46,173 nucleotides of DNA, from contig BQIU01000026.1 of NCBI GenBank assembly GCA_021603905.1, forward strand, positions 1 through 46,173, written 5' to 3'. Each line of letters begins with the position of its first letter. The stretch's first letter is position 1. The position numbers and the translations under genes are program-made. This stretch comes from Nitrospirales bacterium (lineage in GTDB: Bacteria; Nitrospirota; Nitrospiria; Nitrospirales; UBA8639). The notes beneath the pieces are model-generated. The model was not told the origin of the DNA, searched no databases, and saw only the letters and a program-made list of their open reading frames with translations. Positions 31,149-39,518 of the stretch are shown one piece after another.

Positions 31149-31185
31149 GTATCCATATAGATACAATTCGTATCTATATGGATAA
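31149..31185. promoter_or_regulatory. Paired palindromes cut off by the IS5 element
   Basis: GTATCC-ATAT-AGATAC (centre 31156.5) and GTATCT-ATAT-GGATAA (centre 31177.5), 21 bp apart, together also form a larger palindrome. It is one of the two best copies of the shared site. The promoter it probably served (30203-30218) is now more than 900 bp away. Confidence 0.6.
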
Positions 31186-31201
31186 CAAGCTTTTAAGCAG
31201 T

Positions 31202-31399
31202 CTAGTGCTCTACTCCCATCATTCTGAAACACAAAAGCCCCTCAGACGATCGTGGTCCGAAGAGCTTTTCATTAAAGACATTGACTGCCTGAAAGTTTGT
31301 CCTACCCCATACGACGGTTCCTGAATTCCTCACGTCTAAAAGCAGATCAAGACTCAATATAGCGCCAACAACTATAGGCCCCTTGTAAAAAAGTGTCAA
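31202..31399 (-). CDS. Doubtful ORF, possibly a 3' gene remnant
   Basis: A 65-codon frame starting at TTG with residues GPIVVGAILSLDLLLDVRNSG...NFQAVNVFNEKLFGP. The composition looks protein-like, but there is no ribosome-binding site and I recognise no family. It ends just before the paired palindromes at 31185 and could be the tail of a lost upstream gene. Confidence 0.2.
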   Translation of the reverse strand: MTLFYKGPIVVGAILSLDLLLDVRNSGTVVWGRTNFQAVNVFNEKLFGPRSSEGLLCFRMMGVEH

Positions 31400-31590
31400 T
31401 TAAAGACGGGAGATGGAAAACAGGAGATGTGAGACGGGAAACGAAATACAGATGAGAAAACGTCGCTCGTTCCTCGTGCCTGCGCGTAGTAGCGCTCCGA
31501 CGCGCAAGCGTGAATCGTCGCTCGTGAGAGAAAGATTGGAACGTTTGTTTTAACGAGATGCGAAATATGAGGTACGCTGAATCAAAGCTT
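31398..31590. repeat. Low-complexity intergenic repeat cluster
   Basis: The stretch repeats GAGACGGGAAACGAAATAC-like words, has CGTCGCTCGT twice (near 31455 and 31511) and an inverted GCGCGTAGTAGCGCTCCGACGCGC core. The same words occur at 2057-2100. It appears to be one of a dispersed family of non-coding repeats. Confidence 0.5.
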
Positions 31591-31646
31591 CCAATATGGA
31601 ATGAGATTGAATGTAGCCAAACATCATCTTAGTATTATGCCTTCCC

Positions 31647-32137
31647 TCAGCGGTTGATCAATTTAACCAGAGTTGATGTGGGCAGAATAAGCCGGTTCTT
31701 TGTGGACGATAATCGCGTAAACCCAAAGCCCTCATAAAAAGAAGCCGTGTTCTAATCTTTAGTATCGACGACTATGCCCATAATCCCGAATTTCTGCGCC
31801 ACTTCCATTGTGGTTGTAAAGGCATGAAAGATCAGTGGTCACCATATCCCAATCCTTGATACTGCCGATCCACAGTTAACCTGCCAAGGAGAAGGAAGGG
31901 GATTTCGTGATAGCCTCCCAATTGTCTATCCTCTGGTAGATTGTATCTTGTTACGGAATGAGCGCTGCTAGAATAATAGCCAATTACTCTTTCCCTCTCA
32001 GCAAGGACATACACTTTGGTGAGGCTCCGCTTTTGATCCTGATTGGCAAACCTCTGTAAATACAGGCTCAATGCCTCCATACCACAATTAAACTTATGAC
32101 GATTGTGTTTCTTAGGCTGTAGCGGCTCAATCTTCAT
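31647..32137 (-). pseudogene. GNAT-type acetyltransferase toxin (TacT-like), broken
   Basis: The first 95 codons encode a GNAT fold toxin: MKIEPLQPKKHNRHKFNCG, DQKRSLTKVYVL, and GRLTVDRQYQGLGYG, the acetyl-CoA loop. A frameshift then ends the frame at DH. The expected continuation (FHAFTTTMEVAQKFGIMGIVVDTKD and FYEGFGF...LILPTSTLVKLI) lies in another frame and has an in-frame TAG where a Glu codon is expected. It overlaps the upstream antitoxin gene by 11 bp, as in TacAT modules. A functional toxin is unlikely. Confidence 0.85.
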
Positions 32138-32417
32138 CAGCCGAGGTGATGGTCTTATATTTTTGAGCTGCCTTCTTCATGCGGGGGATGGGCTGAGGAG
32201 GATGATCAATCATTTCGAAAAAACGAGCCCAATCTTTCTTCGTAAAACGGGTTTTCTCAATTTCTGCGATGACCGCCGCGGCTTTTTCATGAATGCTTTG
32301 CCGATTGAATGTGCTTTTATTCACATCGATGTAGGCGCTGGCTCGCTCTAATAAGTTGAGCGTCATACGGTCCATGCGTACTTTGAGGGTAGCATCTTTT
32401 CTTAATGCCGCCTTCAC
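32127..32417 (-). CDS. DUF1778 (TacA-like) antitoxin
   Basis: A ~96-residue protein with an N-terminal ribbon-helix-helix-like segment (LKVRMDRMTLNLLERASAYI) and the C-terminal toxin-binding part (EKAAAVIAEIEK...WARFFEMIDHPPQPIPRMK). The GTG at 32417 is preferred because GAGAGG precedes it at good spacing; the frame extends seven codons to TTG. It should neutralise and help repress the adjacent GNAT toxin gene, which is broken here, so it is now an orphan antitoxin. Confidence 0.75.
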   Translation of the reverse strand: MKAALRKDATLKVRMDRMTLNLLERASAYIDVNKSTFNRQSIHEKAAAVIAEIEKTRFTKKDWARFFEMIDHPPQPIPRMKKAAQKYKTITSADED

Positions 32418-32581
32418 TGGGTACCTCTCTGTAGTCAAAGTGTTTGATTAAACTGTGCCTATAAATGTGTGTCGTCAAGGTTCATCCGTGGCACGCGTTG
32501 GTATGAGAGAGAGTCTCAATTGTCCTGACCATTAAGTCATCTGCTGCCCTTCTTGGCATTATCCTATCCGCATCATCAGCT

Positions 32582-33752
32582 TCATCTTAATTGGTGAAGC
32601 TCTTGTGCCATGTCATAGAGACTGATGGCCTCCACGTCTTCTGTGAGAGGATACCGATCTGTTCCCCCATACAGGACAAAACTCCGGGCGGGTTTAACAT
32701 CCATCCGAGCATGGTACAAGCTCTTTGAAGGACGTGGGGCTAAGCCATGTTTGATTTCAATTGCCCAGACTTTCCCTCCTGGAAATTCCAGAACTAGATC
32801 AATTTCTGCGCCAGCCGCCGTCCGATAAAAATTGGGGATGACTCGCGCAGAGGCTGCATTAATCAAGTTTTCAATAACAAAGCCTTCTCAGTTGGTCCCG
32901 ACCACGGGATGACCCAGAATCCCCTCACGGTCAAGAATACCGAGCAGTGCGTGGGTGATCCCGCTATCCCGAATATAGACCTTGGGAGACTTCACCAACC
33001 GCTTACCAACATTCGCGTGATAGGGGCGCAACCGACGAACGAGTAGTAAATCGACCATAAGATCAAGATACTTCGCGATAGTCTTACCATCGACGGCGAG
33101 ACTTCGCGCCAGTTGTGCGGCATTGAGGAGACTTCCTTGCGCGTGTGCTAGCATGGTCCAAAAGCGGTAGAGCGTTTCTGCCGGAATACGAGGACCAAGG
33201 TCGGGAATATCACGTTCAAGATAAGAGCGGATAAAGTTCTCCCGCCATGTCAAGCTTTGGGTATCGTTTTTTGCAAGGAAACTCTCTGGAAAATCACCCC
33301 TGATCCATAATATATTCTGGTTCTTGTTCGCGACTTCCAGAACATTGAGTGGTGGGAGATCGACATAGGCAATACGGCCGGCTAAGCTTTCTCCCGATTG
33401 TTGCAACAGATCCATGGAGGCCGAACCCAAGAGCAAAAACCGTCCAACTTTATGCCCGCGTCGCCGTCCCCGATCGATAAGGCCTCGCAATGTCTGAAAT
33501 AGTTCAGGAACTCGGTGGACTTCATCAAGAATAACCAATTTATCTTCATGCTCAGTCAGATAGAGCGCAGGATCAGCCCGTTTGTTTCGATCGATGGGGG
33601 ATTCAAGATCGAGATAGACATTGGTGCGTAGTGAAGCAATTGATTCTGCGAGTGTTGTTTTTCCGACTTGTCGAGGCCCCCAATAGCGCAACGGCAGGAA
33701 ATTGGTCTAATAATCGGTTTAGCACAGTCTGTTGGAAGGCTCTTTTAATCAT
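32582..33752 (-). pseudogene. AAA-type ATPase with DUF4143 domain, broken
   Basis: The natural start is the ATG at 33752 (MIKRAFQQTVLNRLLDQFP). One extra G in the GGGG run near 33685 shifts the frame just before Walker A (GPRQVGKTTL). Walker B is LVILDEVHRVP, followed by a winged-helix and DUF4143 region. A TGA at 32890-32888 stands where relatives have Trp in the sequence W-E-G-F-V-I-E-N; the DUF4143 nuclease-like tail (GAEIDLVLEFPGGKVWAIEIK) resumes in the same frame. Two lesions indicate a pseudogene. Proteins of this family are common in accessory regions; their role is poorly known. Confidence 0.88.
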
Positions 33753-33950
33753 TATTCTTGATATTATGGATTAAATGTCCAGAATTGCATGGATAAAATT
33801 AGGGGAATACTCATGCCTGACCTAAAATCCCGCCCTCGCAATAGCTATCACCAAAAGTAATTCTTATCACGGATATGGTCATGGTTTAGGACCGTAGATA
33901 TCTGTCAAACTGTGACTTAGTATCTGGTGAATTGATAAATTTTATTTGTG

Positions 33951-33983
33951 ATACCATATTATACTATGGTATTTAACATGGTA
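33951..33983. promoter_or_regulatory. Operator-like palindrome upstream of vapBC
   Basis: ATACCATA-N6-TATGGTAT (33951-33972) is a perfect palindrome, and a third half-site CATGGTAT follows. It lies 45-75 bp upstream of the antitoxin start. VapBC complexes usually bind such repeats to repress their own promoter; that is inferred here. Confidence 0.6.
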
Positions 33984-34027
33984 TAAGGCTGATAGATGGC
34001 CAACTGATTACACAAGGAGTATATCTT

Positions 34028-34225
34028 GTGAAGACGAAAAAACTTACCCTTGAAGTGCCCCAAGAATTGTTGGAACGAGCGACTGAGGCCACAGGCACGG
34101 GAATTACTCCTACCATTCGAAAGGGATTAGAATTGGTGGCTGCCAGCGGGGCCTATGCCAAGCTTCGCTCACTTAAAGGAAAATTGAAGTTCAGCATTCG
34201 TCTCTCTGACTTGCGAGAAGACTAA
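34028..34225 (+). CDS. VapB-type antitoxin
   Basis: A 65-residue protein starting at GTG 34028 behind AAGGAG. The first ~40 residues (KLTLEVPQELLERATEATG...TIRKGLEL) look like a DNA-binding ribbon-helix-helix, and the C-terminal part (LRSLKGKLKFSIRLSDLRED) like a toxin-binding tail. The stop overlaps the toxin start (TAATG), the usual coupling of vapBC pairs. The palindrome at 33951 is a likely target. Confidence 0.82.
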   Translation: MKTKKLTLEVPQELLERATEATGTGITPTIRKGLELVAASGAYAKLRSLKGKLKFSIRLSDLRED

Positions 34226-34599
34226 TGCTGTGTATTGACACAAGCTCCCTGATCGCCTTCTTGGAGGGAGAAGATGGAAACGATGTGGAGTTAATTGATC
34301 AGGCATTGGGTGACCAGGTCGCGGTGTTTTCCCCAGTTACGGTGACTGAGTTGTTGAGCGATCCAAAGTTATCCGTATCGAACCGCAACACAATCTTAGG
34401 AATTCCGGTTTTACCAATACTTGATGGCTTTTGGGGACGAGCAGGTATATTGCGAGCTAAAGTGTTGAAGCGTGGAAGAAAAGCGAAGCTTGCTGATACC
34501 TTGATTGCTCAATCGTGTTTAGATCACCAAGCCACCTTAGTGGCTCGTGATCGAGATTTCCAAATCTTCAAAACGCTTGCGGGGTTGAAATTGTTGTAA
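34225..34599 (+). CDS. VapC-type PIN-domain toxin ribonuclease
   Basis: A 124-residue PIN-domain protein. The acidic metal-binding set is visible: D5 (CIDTSS), E42 (TVTELL), the Asp in KLADTLIAQ (about 92) and the Asp residues in VARDRDF (about 110). Such toxins cut RNA, often tRNA, when the antitoxin is lost. The frame is intact and the length normal. It overlaps the vapB stop by one base. Confidence 0.88.
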   Translation: MLCIDTSSLIAFLEGEDGNDVELIDQALGDQVAVFSPVTVTELLSDPKLSVSNRNTILGIPVLPILDGFWGRAGILRAKVLKRGRKAKLADTLIAQSCLDHQATLVARDRDFQIFKTLAGLKLL

Positions 34600-34733
34600 C
34601 CGGGGAAATCGGAGCTAGCAACCGTCTTGATTGTCAGGTCATGGGTTTGACGCTCCAAAAAATGCTGTGCTATCGTCCTTTGTTGCTCTCTTAATGTTCA
34701 CAATATTTAACTGATATTTCAGGGGTTTTCCTT

Positions 34734-35654
34734 ATGGCATCCGAACAAAACCTTAGGGCGATTTTAGATAAACTCGACTATACCGACGATGCTCGGGTGG
34801 TTGAGCAGATTGCGGCGCAAACGCAGGTGGTGAAGGCTCGATTAAAGGGGATTCGCAATAAAGTGGTGGTCATGAGCGGCAAAGGTGGCGTCGGGAAGAG
34901 TATGACGACTGTCAATCTGGCCCTGGCCTTGGCTCGGAGTGGGCAGCGTGTTGGTCTTGTAGATGTAGACTTAAACGGGCCGTGCGTTCCGCAAATGTTA
35001 GGTATTCGAGGAGCAACACTCACCTATGGGCCTGAAGGGGCGTTTCCTCCTGTTGGTCCCCTTGGTATCAAAGTAGCGTCGATGGATTTCTTAATTAACA
35101 CCAATGCGCCCGTTCGCTGGAAGGGGCCGATGGATTTAAGCCCGGTGTGGCTGGGAATGACGGAAATGAATGTCATTCGCGAGTTTCTCTCCGACATTGT
35201 GTGGGGAGAGCTCGACTATTTGTTAGCCGACCTTCCCCCGGGAGCTGCCGCCGATAAGCCTCCCCTATTATCTGGGTTGATTTCCGATCTTGCTGGTGCT
35301 GTGGTGGTGACTACCCCATCGGAAGTGGCTTCTAATGTTGTTCAAAAGTCCATTGCGTATGCACAGGAAGTCGGTATTGAAGTCCTTGGTGTGATTGAGA
35401 ATATGAGCGAATATCGCTGTCCGTCCTGTGGAGAAGAAAACCCACTATTTGAAGGTGATACAGAGACGATGTGTGACGCCTTGGGTCTTCCTCTATTAGG
35501 ACGCATTCCATTTGATCGTACGTTTGCCAAAACGTTTGATAAAGGCAATCCGCTCTTGGATGAGACCTACCCGACGATTCAAAAGTTTCAGGAGATTGCG
35601 CGAAAGGTTGAGACTCTTTTAGACTATAAAAAGGTGTTGTCTGAAAAATCCTAA
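34734..35654 (+). CDS. Mrp/NBP35-family ATP-binding iron-sulfur carrier
   Basis: A 306-residue P-loop ATPase. It has a deviant Walker A (SGKGGVGKS, about 48-56), switch I VDVDLNGP, the ADLPPG block (about 165) and CPSCG (C229, C232), the CxxC that binds a bridging Fe-S cluster in Mrp dimers. It acts in the cytoplasm in Fe-S cluster assembly or delivery. The short N-terminal extension (residues 1-40) is not the usual MIP18-like domain. AGGGG precedes the ATG. The next gene is a zinc-ribbon PCP-reductase-domain protein, a neighbour pair that I recall from Nitrospira, separated by a repeat element. Confidence 0.9.
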   Translation: MASEQNLRAILDKLDYTDDARVVEQIAAQTQVVKARLKGIRNKVVVMSGKGGVGKSMTTVNLALALARSGQRVGLVDVDLNGPCVPQMLGIRGATLTYGPEGAFPPVGPLGIKVASMDFLINTNAPVRWKGPMDLSPVWLGMTEMNVIREFLSDIVWGELDYLLADLPPGAAADKPPLLSGLISDLAGAVVVTTPSEVASNVVQKSIAYAQEVGIEVLGVIENMSEYRCPSCGEENPLFEGDTETMCDALGLPLLGRIPFDRTFAKTFDKGNPLLDETYPTIQKFQEIARKVETLLDYKKVLSEKS

Positions 35655-35661
35655 AAGGATC

Positions 35662-35772
35662 GTTGAAAAAGTCGTCAGCTTCGTTTTCGACGCTTTGCCG
35701 ACCTCACGTACTAGCCAGTACGCTCCGGGCGTCAAATCGTCTGTGGCCTTGCTGAATGAACTTTTTTTAACG
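35662..35772. repeat. REP-like palindromic intergenic element
   Basis: The outer arms GTTGAAAAAGT...TCAGC and GCTGA...ACTTTTT-AAC are inverted, and an inner CGTACT-AGCC-AGTACG palindrome lies within. This resembles the widespread palindromic elements that I know from Nitrospira intergenic regions. It lies between mrp and the PCP-reductase gene. Confidence 0.65.
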
Positions 35773-35812
35773 TCCTCTTCTGCAATTGGTGTCACTAAAA
35801 TAGGGGATTGTT

Positions 35813-36583
35813 ATGAAATTTGTCTGCTTAAATTGTGAAACGTATATGGGGTTTGAGAAAGTTGAACAGCCAGCCGAAGGCTCGCTTGGAGTCTTTTTCA
35901 AATGTCCTTCATGTGATGCCAAGTTCTCAATGGTGACGAATCCAGGTGAGACCCAAATGGTGAGTTCACTCGGTGTTCAACTTGGAGGCAGAACGGTGGC
36001 TCCGACTCCTTTGGAAATGACACGCGGTGGATTAAAGGATGAAGCGGGTGCCGGTGCTGGTCAAATGGCTGCCTATCTCAATGAGAAGATTCAAGCAGGC
36101 GAATCCCCTGCTCCTACAGCCGCAGCTCCGGCTGCGATGTCGGGCGCGCCTGGACAGGCCGGCGAAACGACAGAAGGTGGATGCCCCTTTTCGGCCATGG
36201 TCGCTCAAATGGGACTTGGCTCGTCAGGTACAACTGGAACGTCAGCACCAGCTGGCCCACCACTGACCTGGACGGCTGATGCACAAGAGCGGTTAGACAA
36301 ACTTCCGTCGTTTGTGGCGCCAATGGTCCGCAGTAGCGTCGAAGCCTATGCGCGAAAAAATGGATTTGAGAAAATCACGTTACAGGTCATGGACGATTCC
36401 AAGAATGCAACAGATGGAATGGAATGGTCGCCCGAAGCGAAAGAACGCCTGAACAACATCCCTGATTTCATTCAGCCAATGGCTAAGAAAGAAATCGAAC
36501 GGTTAGCGAAGGAGCAAGGAGCGACATCGATCTCGGCAGAACTCATGGAAGCCGCAAAAGAGAAGTTTATGAAATTCATGTAA
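35813..36583 (+). CDS. Zinc-ribbon protein with two PCP-reductase-type domains
   Basis: A 256-residue protein. The N-terminus is a four-Cys zinc-ribbon-like module (CLNCETYM at 4-11, CPSCDAKF at about 32-39). An Ala/Gly/Pro-rich linker (about 75-145) follows. The C-terminus has two copies of the small helical domain found at the end of light-independent protochlorophyllide reductase subunit B: W-x-x-[DE]-A-x-[ED]-RL-[DN]-x-[LI]-P-x-F-[VI], at about 160 and 212, each followed by an A-x-x-x-G-x-x-x-I block. The organism need not be photosynthetic; the domain is also found in other contexts. A strong terminator follows. The function is unknown. Confidence 0.8.
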   Translation: MKFVCLNCETYMGFEKVEQPAEGSLGVFFKCPSCDAKFSMVTNPGETQMVSSLGVQLGGRTVAPTPLEMTRGGLKDEAGAGAGQMAAYLNEKIQAGESPAPTAAAPAAMSGAPGQAGETTEGGCPFSAMVAQMGLGSSGTTGTSAPAGPPLTWTADAQERLDKLPSFVAPMVRSSVEAYARKNGFEKITLQVMDDSKNATDGMEWSPEAKERLNNIPDFIQPMAKKEIERLAKEQGATSISAELMEAAKEKFMKFM

Positions 36584-36610
36584 CACTGAATTACTATATT
36601 CACTTCGGAA

Positions 36611-36646
36611 AAGGCGGCTCTTAAAAAAAGGAGCCGCCTTTTTTAA
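36611..36646. terminator. Strong bidirectional rho-independent terminator
   Basis: AAGGCGGCTC (36611-36620) pairs perfectly with GAGCCGCCTT (36631-36640). It is followed by TTTTAA and preceded by A residues, so it can act in both directions. Confidence 0.9.
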
Positions 36647-36971
36647 TTTCCTTAACATAATTAGCCATTAGACAAAATATAGGCCAAATTTCTCTCGAAA
36701 ATTTTTTCCATTTCGTCGGTTAGTTTAATCAAAAAATATTTGAGGTGTAATATACATGTTGATACTAGGCTATTTTCGTACCGTTTCACACGATAATTTA
36801 GACTGACACAGAAAAATCCAGCAGGTATCTCGTTTTTTGAACAAAACTTTGAGTTCTTTGAGTATTGCTTGCTTGTGACGATTGAATATTTAAAAATCAC
36901 CATATTCGAAAATTCAGCAAAAACTGTATTCTCCTTTCCAACATATCCTGAGATGAAAAGGCCTAGCCGAC

Positions 36972-38045
36972 TCAACGAGCTTCTGATAGCTCTGGATTTT
37001 TTTCGTTTTCATTTATCAAGCTTAAGTCCTCAGCCAAAGCTGTTGCCACAGTCTGATAGGCTAAACTTGTAGGATGCCATTCAACTGGAGGTGCTATAAC
37101 GTATTTTGGATCTGATACGTTCAATAGCCCTGTATAGTCAAAATAGTTTATCTTATTTTCGGCCATCAATTGCTTTAGTTGCTCACTATATTTTGATCCT
37201 GGCCAAATGAGGACATAAAACCTTGAATTAGGAAATTGCTTGTGAAATAAAGACTGAGACTGTTTGATTATCCGACACAAAAGTACGATGTGTTGACGAT
37301 TAATTTGCAATGGAAAGTCGATCCTCAATGCACGCAAGATCCTGCTCTCGTGCAAAAGTAAATACAAATTAGTCAAAAACCAACGACCCGTAACGAAATT
37401 TCCTTGACGTTTAAGTTCTCCGCCCGGACTCAGATAGTAGTAAGGTTTATGTTTTCCCCATGTTGCAACGAGTCTCATAGAGCCAATTGTTCTTCTGATG
37501 TGATCATCCATATACACATAGACCAATACGCCTTTTCGTTCTGACACTTCTCGAGGCAGCTTCTCACTCTCAAGTTTCGCAAGCATTTCAGCGGCCCCTA
37601 GTCCATGGAATCCATAGTTATATGGCCGCAATTTTTTTACAGCCACTCCAGTATAGTAAGGTAATGTTTGGTTATCCTTTACTCCTTCGCCGTAGGTAAA
37701 TGATCCCCCAAAAAACATAATAAACTTGTCAAATTTTGTGGATGCTGCGAATGGAGTCACACGCCGTGAGTGCTCATCAATTGTGTATGTCACGTCATAA
37801 ATGAATTGTTGTCGGTCTTCCCAAAATAGACTACTCCGGATACTCCCTATGCCTGACGGACGAGCTGAACCTGTAGCGTCGCGAGAATGGTATCCGTTTG
37901 GTTCTGAACGAATAAGTCCTCGATCATCATATGGACCTAGTATTTGCCAGAGAATCATTTCTATGAAGATACTGAAGTTGATACAAAGACATATTCCTCC
38001 GATAAATGCAGTGGTGTTTGGGAATCGACTAAAAAGATCTTTCAT
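36972..38045 (-). CDS. SGNH/GDSL-like hydrolase, membrane-anchored
   Basis: A ~357-residue protein with an N-terminal membrane segment (about 12-35). The first SGNH block is FGGSFTYGEGV (Ser nucleophile), and near the C-terminus PVEWHPTSLAYQ holds the His of the last block, so esterase or acyl-removing activity on an extracytoplasmic glycan or lipid is plausible. The ATG at 38045 is preferred over the GTG 12 codons upstream because it gives a normal membrane anchor. Low GC and rare-codon use (AT-rich) differ from the neighbours. The gene stands alone between the terminator at 36.6 kb and a gene-poor stretch. Confidence 0.72.
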   Translation of the reverse strand: MKDLFSRFPNTTAFIGGICLCINFSIFIEMILWQILGPYDDRGLIRSEPNGYHSRDATGSARPSGIGSIRSSLFWEDRQQFIYDVTYTIDEHSRRVTPFAASTKFDKFIMFFGGSFTYGEGVKDNQTLPYYTGVAVKKLRPYNYGFHGLGAAEMLAKLESEKLPREVSERKGVLVYVYMDDHIRRTIGSMRLVATWGKHKPYYYLSPGGELKRQGNFVTGRWFLTNLYLLLHESRILRALRIDFPLQINRQHIVLLCRIIKQSQSLFHKQFPNSRFYVLIWPGSKYSEQLKQLMAENKINYFDYTGLLNVSDPKYVIAPPVEWHPTSLAYQTVATALAEDLSLINENEKNPELSEAR

Positions 38046-38081
38046 GCTGCTCACTCTTTCATGTAGAGGTGGGCAGAGCAC

Positions 38082-38448
38082 GTAGTATGTTAGACTTTTA
38101 AGCGATGTGTTCTAAGGGGTCATACCCCATTCGAAGTAGTCTTTGTTGGTTGACAGATCCCCTTACAAATTTTACGTGTACTAGCTTCTCGATATTGTTA
38201 TGGAGAAATATTGTATTCATTTAAGTTAATAGGTCAACCTTACAAAAACATTGGAAGCATCGCATGGTACCTAATTGTCTAATAACCGTGTTTATCAAGA
38301 TTAATTGTTCCTCATGTCTCTGCTGTTTTATATTTTCCCTATGTGTTTAAGCAATGTACCCACCTCTATAGGTTGATGGTGGCGATAATAGTAAATGATG
38401 TTCCCTCACGACGACCACTTATTGGACCCTTCGTCGGTCCAGGGATAA
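38082..38448. other. Gene-poor spacer
   Basis: AT-rich DNA without a supportable gene. Its right end probably holds the decayed 5' part of the RelE-type toxin gene that follows. Confidence 0.35.
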
Positions 38449-38634
38449 CGGATTGCCGAGCTGGAAGGGCCGGCAGGCCTGCGATCTATCAAGGGGGTTC
38501 ACGACGAAGCCTCAAAGGGAGACAGGAAAGACTTTCGATCTTCTAGATTAGGGAGGAAATGGCGTGTGATCTACCAAATTTCGAAAGAGCAACTCGAAGT
38601 GTTCGTGGTTGAAGTCATGCCTCACACCTATTAA
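38449..38634 (+). pseudogene. RelE/HigB-type toxin, 5' truncated
   Basis: The frame reads RIAELEGPAGLRSIKGVHDEASKG then DRKDFRSSRLGRKWRVIYQI and EQLEVFVVEVMPHTY and ends in TAA. It matches the last ~60 residues of RelE-superfamily mRNA interferases. An in-frame TAA at 38446 precedes it and no start codon fits, so the N-terminal part is lost. An XRE antitoxin gene follows 15 bp later, as in higBA pairs. Confidence 0.75.
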
Positions 38635-38649
38635 GTCAGGAGAATAAAT

Positions 38650-38973
38650 ATGACTCTGAATAAAAAAGATTTTGTGTGAGCCAGAGTGAATCGCAAGATT
38701 ACGCCTGGTGAGATGCTACGGACATTAAGGGAATTACAGGAATTAACACAAAAAGACCTTGCTGATGTAACAGGTATTTCGCAATCCAATATTTCGGCGA
38801 TGGAAAATAATGTCAGCCAAATAGGTCGAGATCGAGCGTTGATATTGGCGAAAGTATTGAAAGTTCACCCGGCTGTGATTCTTTTCCCTGACTTTGATAT
38901 CGCGCATGTGGCTAAGGTGAAGGGGAAAAGGAAATATTGGAGTTCATTTTACCAATCATATTGCAGTTGCTGA
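38650..38973 (+). pseudogene. XRE-family antitoxin (HigA-like), possibly interrupted
   Basis: The ATG at 38650 follows AGGAG and starts MTLNKKDFV, but codon 10 is TGA. The same frame continues with ARVNRKITPGEMLRTLRELQELTQKDLADVTGISQSNISAMEN, a standard helix-turn-helix. A GTG at 38686 could restart translation and would give a 95-residue protein, without a visible ribosome-binding site. The C-terminal tail after VAKV looks run-on. Both members of this pair thus carry damage. Confidence 0.7.
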
Positions 38974-39518
38974 CTTGTACGTGGTTTGGCTCCGGCATCA
39001 AAACGAACTATTTGGCGAGGACTGTCTGAGCCTCGGCCATGATTTGTCCTACGGTATCAACCCCTCCTGATATGCATTCTCTTACAGGTATGAGACATGC
39101 CGATCATCTACCGAGTTGTCGGGTGCCCGAGCGAGTTCCGCGGTCACATGCTTTGATGCTGAAGGGAAGTTTATCTGGAAGACCGCACACACGCGGAGAT
39201 GGTTTTGGATCCTTTGTCCATAACCAAAGGAGCTCGGCTACCGGGCCGAGACCCGGCTATGAAATTTCCTTCCAATTCGTATAGGGTTGAAATCGGTAAA
39301 TTAACCTCAACCGGATAAATAAGACGCCTCCTGCAAGAGCTGGCCGGTGAATCAGAGACCCCGTTAAAATCTACCTGTCGGTCTCGACTTGGGTTTTATC
39401 AAAATCGGAAATCCCTTCGAAATTATCCCCCCATGTTGGGCACCGCTCCCAACGGGAAAATCCTATTCATTTGATGATTACGCGGATCGATGCGCAATGC
39501 GGAGATGAGAGAACTATA
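38974..39518. other. Spacer with a duplicated segment
   Basis: No intact gene is seen. It includes copy A of the repeat at 39205-39302. A minus-strand frame ending near 39008 (ISGGVDTVGQIMAEAQTVLAK) may be a gene remnant. Confidence 0.35.
39205..39302. repeat. Direct repeat copy A (duplicate of the maf 3' end)
   Basis: About 98 bp matching 40130-40227 in the same orientation, roughly 80% by eye. Its minus strand still encodes PYTNWKEIS and a stop, the tail of Maf. It contains CTCGG-cta-CCGGG-CCGAG-a-CCCGG (39233-39256), whose two stems interleave. Confidence 0.8.

Noticed and set aside
36661..36975. 104-codon minus-strand frame after the SGNH hydrolase
   Set aside because: TTG start overlapping the upstream stop, very AT-rich, no ribosome-binding site and no recognisable domain; probably the 3' spacer.
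38343..38546. 67-codon plus-strand frame before the XRE antitoxin
   Set aside because: It is out of frame with the recognisable RelE-type toxin sequence that occupies the same DNA.
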